Assembly (NCBI GenBank): GCA_036250225.1
Contig: JAPZLL010000059.1
Span: 107,400 to 171,399, forward strand
Direction: 5' to 3'
Source: Cercophora sp. LCS_1
Lineage: Eukaryota > Ascomycota > Sordariomycetes > Sordariales > Lasiosphaeriaceae
Length of the DNA: 64,000 nt
Shown: piece after piece, positions 56,064 to 64,000 of the stretch
How positions within the stretch are numbered: position 1 is the first letter of the stretch
Layout of the letters: the number at the start of each line of letters is the position of its first letter
Notes under the pieces: generated by a model
The model's database searches: none
Told to the model about the DNA's origin: nothing
What the model saw: the letters and a program-made list of their open reading frames with translations, nothing else
Program-made: the position numbers and the translations under genes

Positions 56064-56296
56064 GAAAATAACGGCTGGAAATTCCCTTACTACTAGCAAG
56101 TAGCCAGCTGCGGCCATATAGCAGCAAACATACTACAAAGTATGCACACACTCTGCTGCAAGGTAATCAATAACAGGGCAAGCGGCCACGCGTGTAAGCG
56201 GAGCGATCCTCGGTCAAAAGAGACAGGCTCGGAGGGAGCATGGATTGTGCCTGTGTCCGGGGCTATCAATATTGTTAGTTCTCACATTTTAATGCT

Positions 56297-57073
56297 GTGT
56301 CGCTGGCCACGGCATGGGCTGGTACAGTAACCAGAATATTATCCATTGCATCGGACGAATACCTCCAAGTATTGGACTTTCTACTAAAGAAAAGCGCGGA
56401 TCCGACATTGGTTGACAACGACGGAAAATCCGTTTCACACTATGCATACCATAGCAGAGCCTGGGAGGGTTCGATGGCTAGGGATATCTGGGACTCGGCT
56501 CTTGTTCGCAACGGCTACGATCCTCGGGACTTTCGACAAGGATACCCCCGGCGCCCTATTCACACTGCATGGTATAACAGAGAAAAATTCAAGCTCATCT
56601 GGCATGGATATGAGCATTTATGTCCCTACTACGACGCTGAGGATGCATTCTACTTCGATGCAGATGTGGGCGGAGGACACGACGAGAAATCTTGCCTCCA
56701 GTGCGAGGAGATGGCAGAGACGGATAAGGAAGAGTTGGAGAAACGGAAGGCGAGGGCAATCGATCATGTTCTTTGGTTATCTTGTTATAATCAGATGCGC
56801 AGAACCGGAGGAACCGTAGATACTGCTTGGCGTGAGTGGAAACTACATCACCGCGCCGAAACACGCGTGTTCAGGGGGGAGGTTTGGGCGAGGGTCTTTC
56901 AGCTCGATGGTGGAACGAAGAGCGAAAGCAGTGAGACGGGGCAAGATCAAAACCAAGGGAACCAAGAAGGTATCGATGCCGACGATGGGATATGGTACAG
57001 TGACGCGCCGGCTTACAGGGATACGGAGATGAGAATTTCACCAGTGCTGGGTTATCCCGTACCCGTCAGGTAG
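56297..57073 (+). pseudogene. 5'-truncated ankyrin-repeat protein gene
   Basis: An open frame of about 258 codons without a credible ATG at its left end; the first in-frame ATG is well inside. The first part, YLQVLDFLLKKSADPTLVDNDGKSVSHYAYH, is a half ankyrin repeat of the kind found at the end of an array. The following 200 residues (YNREKFKLIWHGYEHLCPYYD, CLQCEEMAETDKEELEKRKAR, WREWKLHHRAETRVFRGEVW) form a hydrophilic C-terminal domain I do not recognise. The missing 5' part lies where the LTR at 55.8-56.06 kb and gene-free sequence now stand, so truncation by element insertion or rearrangement is likely. Confidence 0.55.
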
Positions 57074-57596
57074 CTTTGGGATCTAGACTCTCCTAATTAT
57101 CCGCCTCCCCCCCCCCCAATAGCTCGCGCAGCTGACCAGGTGTGACAAGGGGCGACCACAGGCACTGTGGTAGCGGCTTGGAACAGTGATGTGGCCCTGT
57201 GGGCGCTGTACAAATTTATTCTGAGACACAATAATTGACTATGGCCTCGAAGGTCCTTGCCCTTCGAGATACAATCTGGTCTGGTAAGCTACTCTAAGTA
57301 CTAAGGTCCTCCAGGGACCGAAGTTCTCTGCAATTCGATGATGACTCGTAGGCGCTTACTAGCGTAACCTTCTCTGGAGCTCATAGCTCGATACGAAACC
57401 TTCTTAGCCATTGTGGCTCGATATCTGCTTAATTGGCGTAATCGAGGTTCGTGGGCTTGAACCTTGATAAGTTCTCTCCAGAGTCATCGAGATTCAGTGG
57501 GCTTACGGCCCACTCTGGTTGTCAGAAGCCGTTTCTGGGTGTCAGGGGCGTTCAGCGTGTGACACTAGGGAAGCTGGGCAGAGACAGGAGGACTGG
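57074..57596. other. Gene-free sequence, possibly repeat-derived
   Basis: It includes an 11-nt C-run near 57107-57117 and segments such as CTCGATACGAAACC and CTCGATATCTGC that look like internal repeats. No coding potential recognised. Confidence 0.4.
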
Positions 57597-57883
57597 TGTT
57601 GGAAAGCACGGCACTCTTTGGAATTCGAGGAAAGAATTGGGGTTGCAACTGCTTGATTGTATTGCCTCTGCTCTAGCTCTCTGGCAAAGCCAGAGAGCCT
57701 CTTTTATGGTTGTGGATGGTGGCGATAGTGGTGGCAAATGGTGGCCCTGGCTGGCTGAACTGACTGCGTCAGTTCAGCTCCCTTGAACTTCTTTCAGCTC
57801 AGATGCCCACACCAGAGCTCAGCTCAATTGTCCACACATCCATGGTGTTCTGGCCAGAGGCCAGAAACCCCTTTTTTCTGACA
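57597..57883 (-). mobile_element. Solo LTR of the TGTCAG family (minus)
   Basis: On the minus strand it starts TGTCAGAAAAAAGGGG (57883) and ends CCGTGCTTTCCAACA (57597). It contains the CTCTCTGGCAAAGCCAGAGAG palindrome and the CAATACAATCAAGCAGTTGC block. The end CCGTGCTTTCCAACA is the same as that of the plus-oriented LTR at 58.18-58.39 kb. Confidence 0.75.
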
Positions 57884-58029
57884 ATTCCTTCAGCAAATAG
57901 GGGTTATAGAGCCAAAAAGATAGGAAAAATAACATCCTGGGCCACTGGCACTGGCCGGATTCATGGATACAACCCTGTATTCCAGGGCCGTACCAATGAA
58001 TCAGGGCAGTTCCGATGAACCAAGATGAG

Positions 58030-58101
58030 TGCTCCTGGAAGGAATCGAACCCTCAACCTTTCCACGAAGAATGGAACGCACTACCATTGTGCCACAAGAG
58101 C
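58030..58101 (-). tRNA. tRNA or tRNA-like gene, anticodon CTT by position
   Basis: The minus strand folds as a cloverleaf of 72 nt. The acceptor stem GCTCTTG pairs with CAGGAGC, followed by A73. The D stem is GCAC/GTGC around AATGGTA, the anticodon stem TTCCA/TGGAA, and the T arm GAGGG-TTCGATT-CCTTC. A- and B-box promoters are present (TGGCACAATGGTAG and GGTTCGATTCC). The anticodon loop TTCTTCG gives CTT (lysine by the code), but C at position 37 is unusual, so it may be a degraded or variant tRNA. It lies between two LTRs whose 5' ends face it. Confidence 0.62.
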
Positions 58102-58177
58102 TTGTATTGTTGGAAGCAAGCACTGTTGTTCAAAATGATAAGGTCCAGATCCAAGCTCTATTGGATCTGAGGAGGTG

Positions 58178-58386
58178 TGTCAGAAAGAAAGGGGTTCAGG
58201 GGCCCTGGGCACTGCCAGAACGCCAGTGAGCCTGAGCCACTGTGGTGACGAGAGCTGAATCCTACGAAAAGGTGTATAAAGAAGAAGGTTCTGGCTGAAA
58301 GCCAGAACCACACAGACGCAATACAATCAAGCAGTTGCAACCCCAATTCTTTCCTCGAATTCCAAAGAGTACCGTGCTTTCCAACA
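58178..58386 (+). mobile_element. Solo LTR of the TGTCAG family (plus)
   Basis: It starts TGTCAGAAAGAAAGGGG and ends ACCGTGCTTTCCAACA (209 bp). It has a TATAAAG box near 58275, the GGTTCTGGCTGAAAGCCAGAACC palindrome and ACGCAATACAATCAAGCAG. No internal element sequence remains and no target-site duplication is obvious (AGGTG versus ATTAC). Confidence 0.78.
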
Positions 58387-58884
58387 ATTACCCAGTGGCA
58401 GAAAATGGAGGAGCAGTGGGGCGTGCAAGCAGCGTCTTTCTAACACCGGACTTTAAGTCCAAGTAACGCGAATTGAATTGCCCCTGATTGTTCAAGCGTT
58501 AGGGGTAACCCACGAATACCAACCCCTTCTCTTCCACGACTGCCGAATGCCCTCCCTAGTACGGGCGGCAGCCCTCGATTCGGTAACAATCAATCCCTGG
58601 TTCTCGGGGAAATCAGGGGTTGGTGCGGTTTAGCCTGATCGCTGTGGACGCCTGGAATAGGCAGCTGCCAAGTGCGAACCCCCATTTCGAGGTGCAGAGA
58701 GCACAGTGCGCGACGACGGATATAGCGCTGCGTGGCTGAAGGTCTTGCGCAATGACGGCTTTGGGGTAGTATCGGGCAGAACAACCAATTAAGGTGAGAT
58801 TGCTCGGTCTGCACGCCAGGCAGCACGCTGATAACAGCCCCTCTGCTTTAGGTAGATAGTCCGGGATTTCCAGCCCCCCTCGAT
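58387..58884. promoter_or_regulatory. Spacer and promoter of the T5orf172 gene
   Basis: No gene recognised between the LTR and the start of the T5orf172 protein. Confidence 0.4.
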
Positions 58885-61071
58885 ATGAACTCTTGCATCG
58901 ATGGACTTGCTTACGAAGGGCCTCTCCCTGAGCAGGAGGGGACCTGCGACATCATCCCTTTTTTCGCACCTTTGCTTCAACTTAACTGCTACCCGACAGC
59001 CATCATGACGACTGCCATTGCGTTTCATCCCGACGGAAGCGGGCGCAGGACCTTTAGCTCGCCAGATTCGTTTCGAGTGTTCCTCGGCCTTCAAGTGAAA
59101 CTCGACCGCGACAGCCAGCACCGATGCATGGCTTGGACGGCGTCGAACAAGCCGAACTCTGCCTGCGGGAACCCCCTAGGCAAAAAAAAGGCATCCAAGA
59201 TCGACATTGAAATCCGCCACTTTTGCGAGGCTGGCTTCCCCTCTACCGAAGCGGACGAGTGCTTGTGGCGCATCGCCTTCAACAGCATCTGCAGCATCAA
59301 CCGCGGTCGCCACAATGTCGTCGTTGTCGGCACAAGCTCCGCCCGTCCAACGCAATATCAGCATCTCTACAATGCATGGCATGGAAATCTGTGGGAGATA
59401 TACCATCAGGAACATACGGGCATACCGCAGCCTCTTTTTCGGGATGACGCAGTCCCGCCGCCGTTGCACAGCACCGCAGATATCTGGAGAGAGCGAGCCA
59501 CTGCCACGTTGAAGGGGCCGCCCGTCTTGAAACGAGCTTTGACAGCGTCGTCGACTATACATGCATCTGGCACGCGGCTGGCGGGACTCTTTAGTCGGCT
59601 CTATGTCGGTAGGCCGCGACTCAGAGGAAAATCAAAACTGGAAAAGAGGGAGGACAATACAATCTCGGAGATACCTGCTCGCCGACACAGCGAAAACGGC
59701 GCGATATCATTCGCAAGCAGCATCAGCGATGATGGGTTCGAGCCAACAGACCCACCGGACCAATTGCCACCAGCAGAGCCAGTACAACCAGAGTCAGTAC
59801 AACCAGAGCCAATACAACCAGCAACTAAAAACAATGATCCAATCGGACCTACTACCCCTATTCGGCCACCCCTGACAAGGACCGAGTCCGTAGAGGACTC
59901 CCACGACGAGGCTTCTGTCTTGGTACCATCGCCAGACTCAGTTAACAGTGGGAAGCCCCCCTCCGTCTTTAGCAGACTCGAGAAGGATCAGGACTCGGGC
60001 CTGCTGGACACACCTTGTAGTGATCATTCCTTCCGCCCCCCAACACCCATTGCAGAGTCGACCCATGCACCAAACGAAGCGCAAGTCGGAGACGACGCAG
60101 ATCCGGATCCTAGCCGTGATCACCGTCTGCGGCGCCAGTCCCATGTCAGAGAGCATGCAAGCCCCACCCCGTTGTCCCGGACGCGGCAACCCAGTTTCGC
60201 CGCCCAAGAGACCATCCGAGGGGCCGAAACACGGAAGACGAAGCCGTTCTCGAACCTCATCTTGTATTATCAATCCGACGTCGAAAAAGACGAAATCTCG
60301 TGCCTGCAGCAAAAGCTCGAAGGGAGGTTTCAAGATGTCAACATTAAGCTCGAGCCCCGGGCGCCACCAAAACCAAGAGCTAATGAACGCGCCGCAGCGC
60401 CGTCTGCTGTTGAATTTCAAGACCCGGAGCGCCCTCGGACGCCTTCTGGGTCTCGGGAGAGTCATGGGCCTCAGGAAATGAAGAAGAACCAAAAGGCATT
60501 GGGGACGCTCCGAACAATGATCAACAAGCTGCAAAATCCCGTCACAGAGGGAGAATTCAGGGCGGGCTTCGTATACGGCTTTAGGGTGGCCGGGGATGAA
60601 CTCGGAGAGTGCATCAAGATCGGCTCCTCGAAGAGCCCCACCGACCGGCAGCAACAGATAAGCAGCAAGTGCAAGGTGGAACTGATCCCCCTGTTTGACG
60701 CCTACATGCCGTGTGTCCCCCGCAGGATGGAGAGCTTGGTGCACGACCACTTGTGGGAACGTCAGCGGGAGTTGAAGTGCATTTGTGGGACAAACCACAT
60801 CGAGTGGTTCGATGTCGGGCTGCAAGGTGCGCTCGAGTCGGTGCTGACGTGGCAGGAGTTCAGCAGATGTCGGCCCTACGAGGAAGAGACGGCATGTCTT
60901 GGTGCAATGTGGGACTCGATTACAGGGAAGGTTCTGGATAAGTGGGATTATGAAGAACATGGGCCGACGAACCCGGCTCAGTGGGTGGACATTTTTTTAC
61001 GGCCAGCCTTGAGGAGGATGAGAGAAGGAGAGGTGAAAGGTGCGATGCCCACCATGTGCGCTTGGCCCTGA
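58885..61071 (+). CDS. T5orf172 / GIY-YIG-type domain protein
   Basis: 728 residues, intronless; the first ATG (MNSCIDGLAYEG) or an internal one at residue 41 (MTTAIAFHPDG) may be used. The N-terminal 150 residues form a cysteine-containing region (CMAWTASNKPNSACGNPLG). A long disordered part follows with a short repeat EPVQPESVQPEPIQP. The C-terminal domain, about residues 550-660, matches the T5orf172 (MUG113-like) family: GFVYGFRVAGDELGECIKIG, SSKSPTDRQQQISSKC, CVPRRMESLVHDHLW and THIEWFDV. This fold is related to GIY-YIG nucleases and occurs in fungi and phages; nuclease activity is not established for fungal members. It stands intact within a zone of decayed genes and LTRs. Confidence 0.85.
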   Translation: MNSCIDGLAYEGPLPEQEGTCDIIPFFAPLLQLNCYPTAIMTTAIAFHPDGSGRRTFSSPDSFRVFLGLQVKLDRDSQHRCMAWTASNKPNSACGNPLGKKKASKIDIEIRHFCEAGFPSTEADECLWRIAFNSICSINRGRHNVVVVGTSSARPTQYQHLYNAWHGNLWEIYHQEHTGIPQPLFRDDAVPPPLHSTADIWRERATATLKGPPVLKRALTASSTIHASGTRLAGLFSRLYVGRPRLRGKSKLEKREDNTISEIPARRHSENGAISFASSISDDGFEPTDPPDQLPPAEPVQPESVQPEPIQPATKNNDPIGPTTPIRPPLTRTESVEDSHDEASVLVPSPDSVNSGKPPSVFSRLEKDQDSGLLDTPCSDHSFRPPTPIAESTHAPNEAQVGDDADPDPSRDHRLRRQSHVREHASPTPLSRTRQPSFAAQETIRGAETRKTKPFSNLILYYQSDVEKDEISCLQQKLEGRFQDVNIKLEPRAPPKPRANERAAAPSAVEFQDPERPRTPSGSRESHGPQEMKKNQKALGTLRTMINKLQNPVTEGEFRAGFVYGFRVAGDELGECIKIGSSKSPTDRQQQISSKCKVELIPLFDAYMPCVPRRMESLVHDHLWERQRELKCICGTNHIEWFDVGLQGALESVLTWQEFSRCRPYEEETACLGAMWDSITGKVLDKWDYEEHGPTNPAQWVDIFLRPALRRMREGEVKGAMPTMCAWP
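59776..59820. repeat. 15-bp minisatellite (three units) inside the T5orf172 gene
   Basis: Three consecutive 15-bp units, consensus GAGCCAGTACAACCA, encoding E-P-V-Q-P-like pentapeptides; the frame is kept by the unit length. Confidence 0.9.
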
Positions 61072-61124
61072 GACATCAGACCATCATAGCCCGGCAACAA
61101 GCGCGCTTGTAGTTATTAGCGCGG

Positions 61125-62291
61125 ATGCGCCTGAAATGGAAGCTGCTCAACAACCTCTTCACACGTCTCTCTCTACTTACTACCCCGACGTGCTCCTACT
61201 CTCCCCTACCAAATGGCCAGATTCGACTTCTTCGACTTCTCCCGCAGCCAGACAGAGACGCGCCAATCCATTGCGAGCTTGTCAACTATTCCCTCAAGGT
61301 CCAAGTCCGGGGGCCACATCCATACGAGGCCCTATCGTACGTGTGGGGATCGCCAAACAAGCCACGAGTTGTCTACTCTAATCTAGGCCAACTACCGATC
61401 ACAGAAAGCCTGTATTCTGCGCTGAAGCGGCTTCGCAACCACGGCCTCCCGCGAATGATTTGGATCGACGCTCTCTGCATCAACCAGGGGGATCTGAGCG
61501 AGCGAGATCAACAGGTTCGGTTGATGGCTGAGATCTATGTAAGGGCTAGTTAGGTTGTTATCTGGCTCGAGGACCCTGAAGATGTCAGGGACCCTTGGCT
61601 ACCACCCTGAAGGCCGAATGCCGAGGCCAAAGGCCGAGGTGGCAAGGTCATGAGCGACGCGTGAGCGATTCACAAGAGAAATAGGGTATCTCCGCGGGAT
61701 TTTGGTGTACAAAAGGGCGACTGAAGGCCGCATTCTGGGGATTTTGGGGGGGGGGGCAGAGTTCAAAGTGTATTCTACTCTACTACTTGCAAGCGAACCC
61801 TGAGCATCTTGCGGTGATTCTTCACTCTGGTGAAACCCCCCTTGACAAAGAAGTGGTGGGTGATGGGAAGACTGGCCTGGATGACGAAGTGGTGGTGGGC
61901 CAGGGTGATAAGCCTGAGGTTGCTGACGAGGACGACCAGGCTGTGTCAAAGACCAGCAAAGCTTCAGACGAGGGTGTCGACGCCCTTGAGTGCTCAGCCA
62001 GGGGGAAGCGACGCGGCGAGGGGAGACGACAGTCAAGACCCAGAAACCGACACCACCGAATTTGAGTTTATCGCCATTTCCAAGGCAAAAGACTTCACCA
62101 AGGAGCAATTTCCCGACTGGACATACTACATTCCACGGGAGCGTGCTGAATCGGAATGGGATCTGTTTTTTGTTCTTCTCGTCGAGTATGACGCTGTGGG
62201 AGACTTTTATCGACGTGTTGCGCTCGGCAAGGTGTTTAAGGCAGCTTTTGCCTTGTCCAGGGATGAGTGGAGTGAGGTCATTCTGGGATGA
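61125..62291 (+). pseudogene. Broken HET-domain gene (N- and C-terminal pieces)
   Basis: The first piece (61125-61553) reads PYEALSYVWGSPNKPRVVYS, MIWIDALCINQGDLSERDQQ and MAEIYVRAS and then stops with TAG, after which the expected continuation VVIWLEDPEDV goes on for a few codons. About 61.6-61.78 kb is unrelated sequence with a G-run. The second piece (about 61790-62291) ends EWDLFFVLLVEYDAVGDFYR and RVALGKVFKAAFALSRDEWS, typical of the C-terminus of HET proteins, and spans a frameshift near 62 kb. The middle of the protein is missing. It is a HET gene destroyed by deletion or insertion and point mutation. Confidence 0.75.
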
Positions 62292-62498
62292 GGACCATAG
62301 GGCTCGGTCGGATTACCTCGGATCCCCTCCGGTAAGACAGCCACCAAACGTCACATGGTAACAGCGTTCGAGGCAGGAACCTTGTGTCATAACGTTCCAG
62401 CAGGCTATAAATCCTGGCTGCTTCGCTGACTTCAAGGCCATCCGCACACCCCCGCCATCTGCACAAACCGTCAGACGACAGAAACAAAGGACAACAAA

Positions 62499-62940
62499 AT
62501 GGACTTCTTGGCTCTCCCGGCGAGATCCGAAATCAGATCTACCACCTGCTTCTCTGCTATCCCCATCCCTCAGCCCGAGTGTAACGCTTCCCCCAAGTTC
62601 TGCGGACCTGCAAGCAGATCTACACAGAATGTCTCCCGATTCTCTACGGCCACAATATCTGGCGCCTCAGCCTGAGCCTAAAACACGCCCCAGCCTTCCG
62701 TCACAACATCGAGGACGGCATCAGGTAGTTGACACAGGCGGCCGTACCAATCCGCGGTCTGGGTCGTTCCCTATGGAGTCCCTCAGGCAAGCCCCTGTGC
62801 GGCTGGGACTTGGCGAGGCGGTTTTCGGTGTACATAAGCAAGGGCTTGATAATGTATGCGGGTGAGGAATTGAACTTTATGGGGAAGTGGCGCTGGCATA
62901 GTGTGGGGAAGGTGGAGAGATGCTTACGGATGCCGTAACT
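62499..62940 (+). pseudogene. Decayed LPxEIRNxIY-type (F-box-like) gene
   Basis: After the ATG (MDFLALP) the coding signal moves to another frame reading EIRNQIYHLLLCYPHPSAR; a TAA follows, then RFPQVLRTCKQIYTECLPIL and YGHNIWRLSLSLKHAPAF until a TAG, after which open sequence continues. LPxEIRNxIYxLLL...LRxCKQIYxExLPILYG is a common pattern at the N-terminus of fungal F-box-like proteins. One 1-bp loss and at least two stops make this a pseudogene. It follows a plausible leader with a TATAAATCC near 62405. Confidence 0.65.
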
Positions 62941-63113
62941 GTTTAAGCTGCTGAGCAAGGCCTAGCGGATCGACCTCTTGTACATCCAGCTGGATTGTGG
63001 CTGCGTTCACGCCTTCTTGGTGTTGAAAACGTCAGTTTGAGTGGGACCAATTCTAGACCTACTTGGCGTTATGAACCAGGTCACGACACTGGGCCGCGGT
63101 GGCCTAGGGCCTC

Positions 63114-63330
63114 TGTCAAAAGGAAGGGTCCTTGGTCATGGGTTGAACCCATGACCTCTAGTCAGCAACAATGCTGACCATACCACTCAGCCACTACCAC
63201 GACGTAATGTTCGTCATGTAACCAGTCTATAAGAGCAAGCTCTCTGGCAGAGCTAGAGAGCCGTAGAGAAAACATATAAGCAATACAATCAGTTCACAAC
63301 AGTGTAATCTAAGGTGCCGTGTTTCCGACA
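63114..63330 (+). mobile_element. LTR related to the 5.4-kb solo LTR, with hairpins in U3
   Basis: It starts TGTCAAAAGGAAGG and ends GTGTTTCCGACA, with TATAAGAGC, CTCTCTGGCAGAGCTAGAGAG and AAGCAATACAATCA in the same order as the 5.4-kb element. Flanks (GCCTC versus TATAA) give no target-site duplication. Its left half differs and holds two hairpins, GGTCATGGGTT-G-AACCCATGACC and GTCAGCA-ACAA-TGCTGAC. Read on the minus strand this part resembles a degenerate tRNA with an A-box (TGGCTGAGTGG) and a near-B-box (GGTTCAACCC). Confidence 0.7.
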
Positions 63331-63347
63331 TATAATGGTATACTGCG

Positions 63348-63535
63348 GGACATCCCATCAGTGTTAGTATAGTATGTACCATCCTAAATGTGGAGCTGGT
63401 GTACTATGTACCATCCTATCGGTGCTGGTATATTATGTATTATCTAGATTCTGAGCTAGGGTATTATGTACCATCCCAAATTCCGAGTTGGGATATCATA
63501 GACCATCGCAGAGCATGTACTGGTATATTCTGGGC
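63348..63535. repeat. Degenerate tandem repeat, unit about 30-34 bp
   Basis: Five to six imperfect units of the form GTACCATCC-N(8)-GAGCTGGTGTACTAT, with TACCATCC and TGGTATATTATG recurring (for example near 63377, 63408, 63467). Confidence 0.7.
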
Positions 63536-64000
63536 CAAAATTCGGGACCGTGGTCCATGATTCGGGCCATTAGGGCACTGTTACCTCAGCAGTTTCCAAC
63601 CGCGGCCCCAGATTTGGGCGTTAACTTACCTGTTTTCCAGAATTTAAGCTACCCTGTAGCGTTAATCACATAAATACATAACCATTCTTAGATCTCATTA
63701 TATAACGTATTATTACGTTTGGTGAAAGAAGTATCTGTAATGATAAGTTGTTCAGAAAAATGGATAACACGGCCTGGGCGCAACCGCTTTAGAGACACCG
63801 GAAAAGGTGGAGAGCAACACTTTGGAATCCGAATATAATATACATGATTTATCGACGTATTAAAATTACAGGTTTTTTCTTCTCCTTTAAATTGGAGTGA
63901 TGGAAAGCGCGGCTAGGTGGTGGTGGTAGAGGTCCCAAAACTGGGTCCTCGTAACTCCACCGCCATTTTAGACCCGTGGCAACTGTAGCCGAGGCAGCCC
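63536..64000. other. AT-rich right edge
   Basis: No gene seen. The part from about 63640 to 63890 is clearly AT-richer than most of the window, consistent with repeat decay. Confidence 0.5.

Overview
The window is nuclear DNA of a filamentous ascomycete, most likely a Sordariomycete; I cannot name the species. The evidence is short introns (44-77 bp, mostly GT-AG with CTRAC-type branch sites), families confined to filamentous fungi (HET-domain incompatibility proteins, PTH11-like 7-TM proteins, an Ayg1-type hydrolase), carbohydrate-active enzymes typical of plant- or litter-degrading moulds, and solo LTRs with decayed genes. Exon structures below were worked out by matching reading phase across canonical splice sites; none has been checked against transcripts.

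Layout. 0.7-5.3 kb: a HET-domain protein with C-terminal membrane helices and a small methyltransferase. 5.4-5.65 kb: a solo LTR with a perfect 5-bp target-site duplication. 5.7-12.4 kb: two hypothetical proteins, an Ayg1-like hydrolase convergent with an NADP-mannitol-dehydrogenase-type SDR, and an NADP-dependent zinc-free MDR reductase. 12.5-15 kb: a PTH11-like membrane protein, followed by a degraded second copy of the MDR/PTH11 3' junction. 15-20.6 kb: a very large HET protein that appears fused to an N-terminal polytopic membrane domain, then a GMC oxidoreductase. 21.5-32.6 kb: a GH2 exo-glucosaminidase-type enzyme, an AA5-like copper-radical oxidase without signal peptide, a divergent conserved protein of unknown function, and a secreted amidohydrolase. 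33.3-40.3 kb: two more HET proteins around a small secreted cysteine-rich protein and a probable relic of its paralogue. 42.6-54.2 kb: a seven-exon PTH11-like protein, a MYND-finger pseudogene, several unnamed membrane proteins and a GH10-CBM1 xylanase. 54-64 kb: a repeat-rich zone with LTRs of one family, a tRNA-like gene, broken HET and ankyrin genes, a decayed LPxEIRNxIY-type gene, and one intact T5orf172/GIY-YIG protein.

How the genes fit together. Four HET genes look intact and two or three more survive as fragments, so non-self recognition is the dominant theme; two of the four carry membrane segments. The secreted and oxidative enzymes (xylanase, GH2, GMC, AA5-like, amidohydrolase) point to saprotrophic or plant-associated nutrition, but they do not form a recognisable biosynthetic cluster: there is no polyketide synthase or NRPS near the Ayg1-like gene. 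From about 40 kb to the right end the window becomes accessory in character (long gene-poor stretches, LTRs, stop-codon-riddled genes, AT-rich patches), suggesting a dispensable or subtelomere-like compartment.
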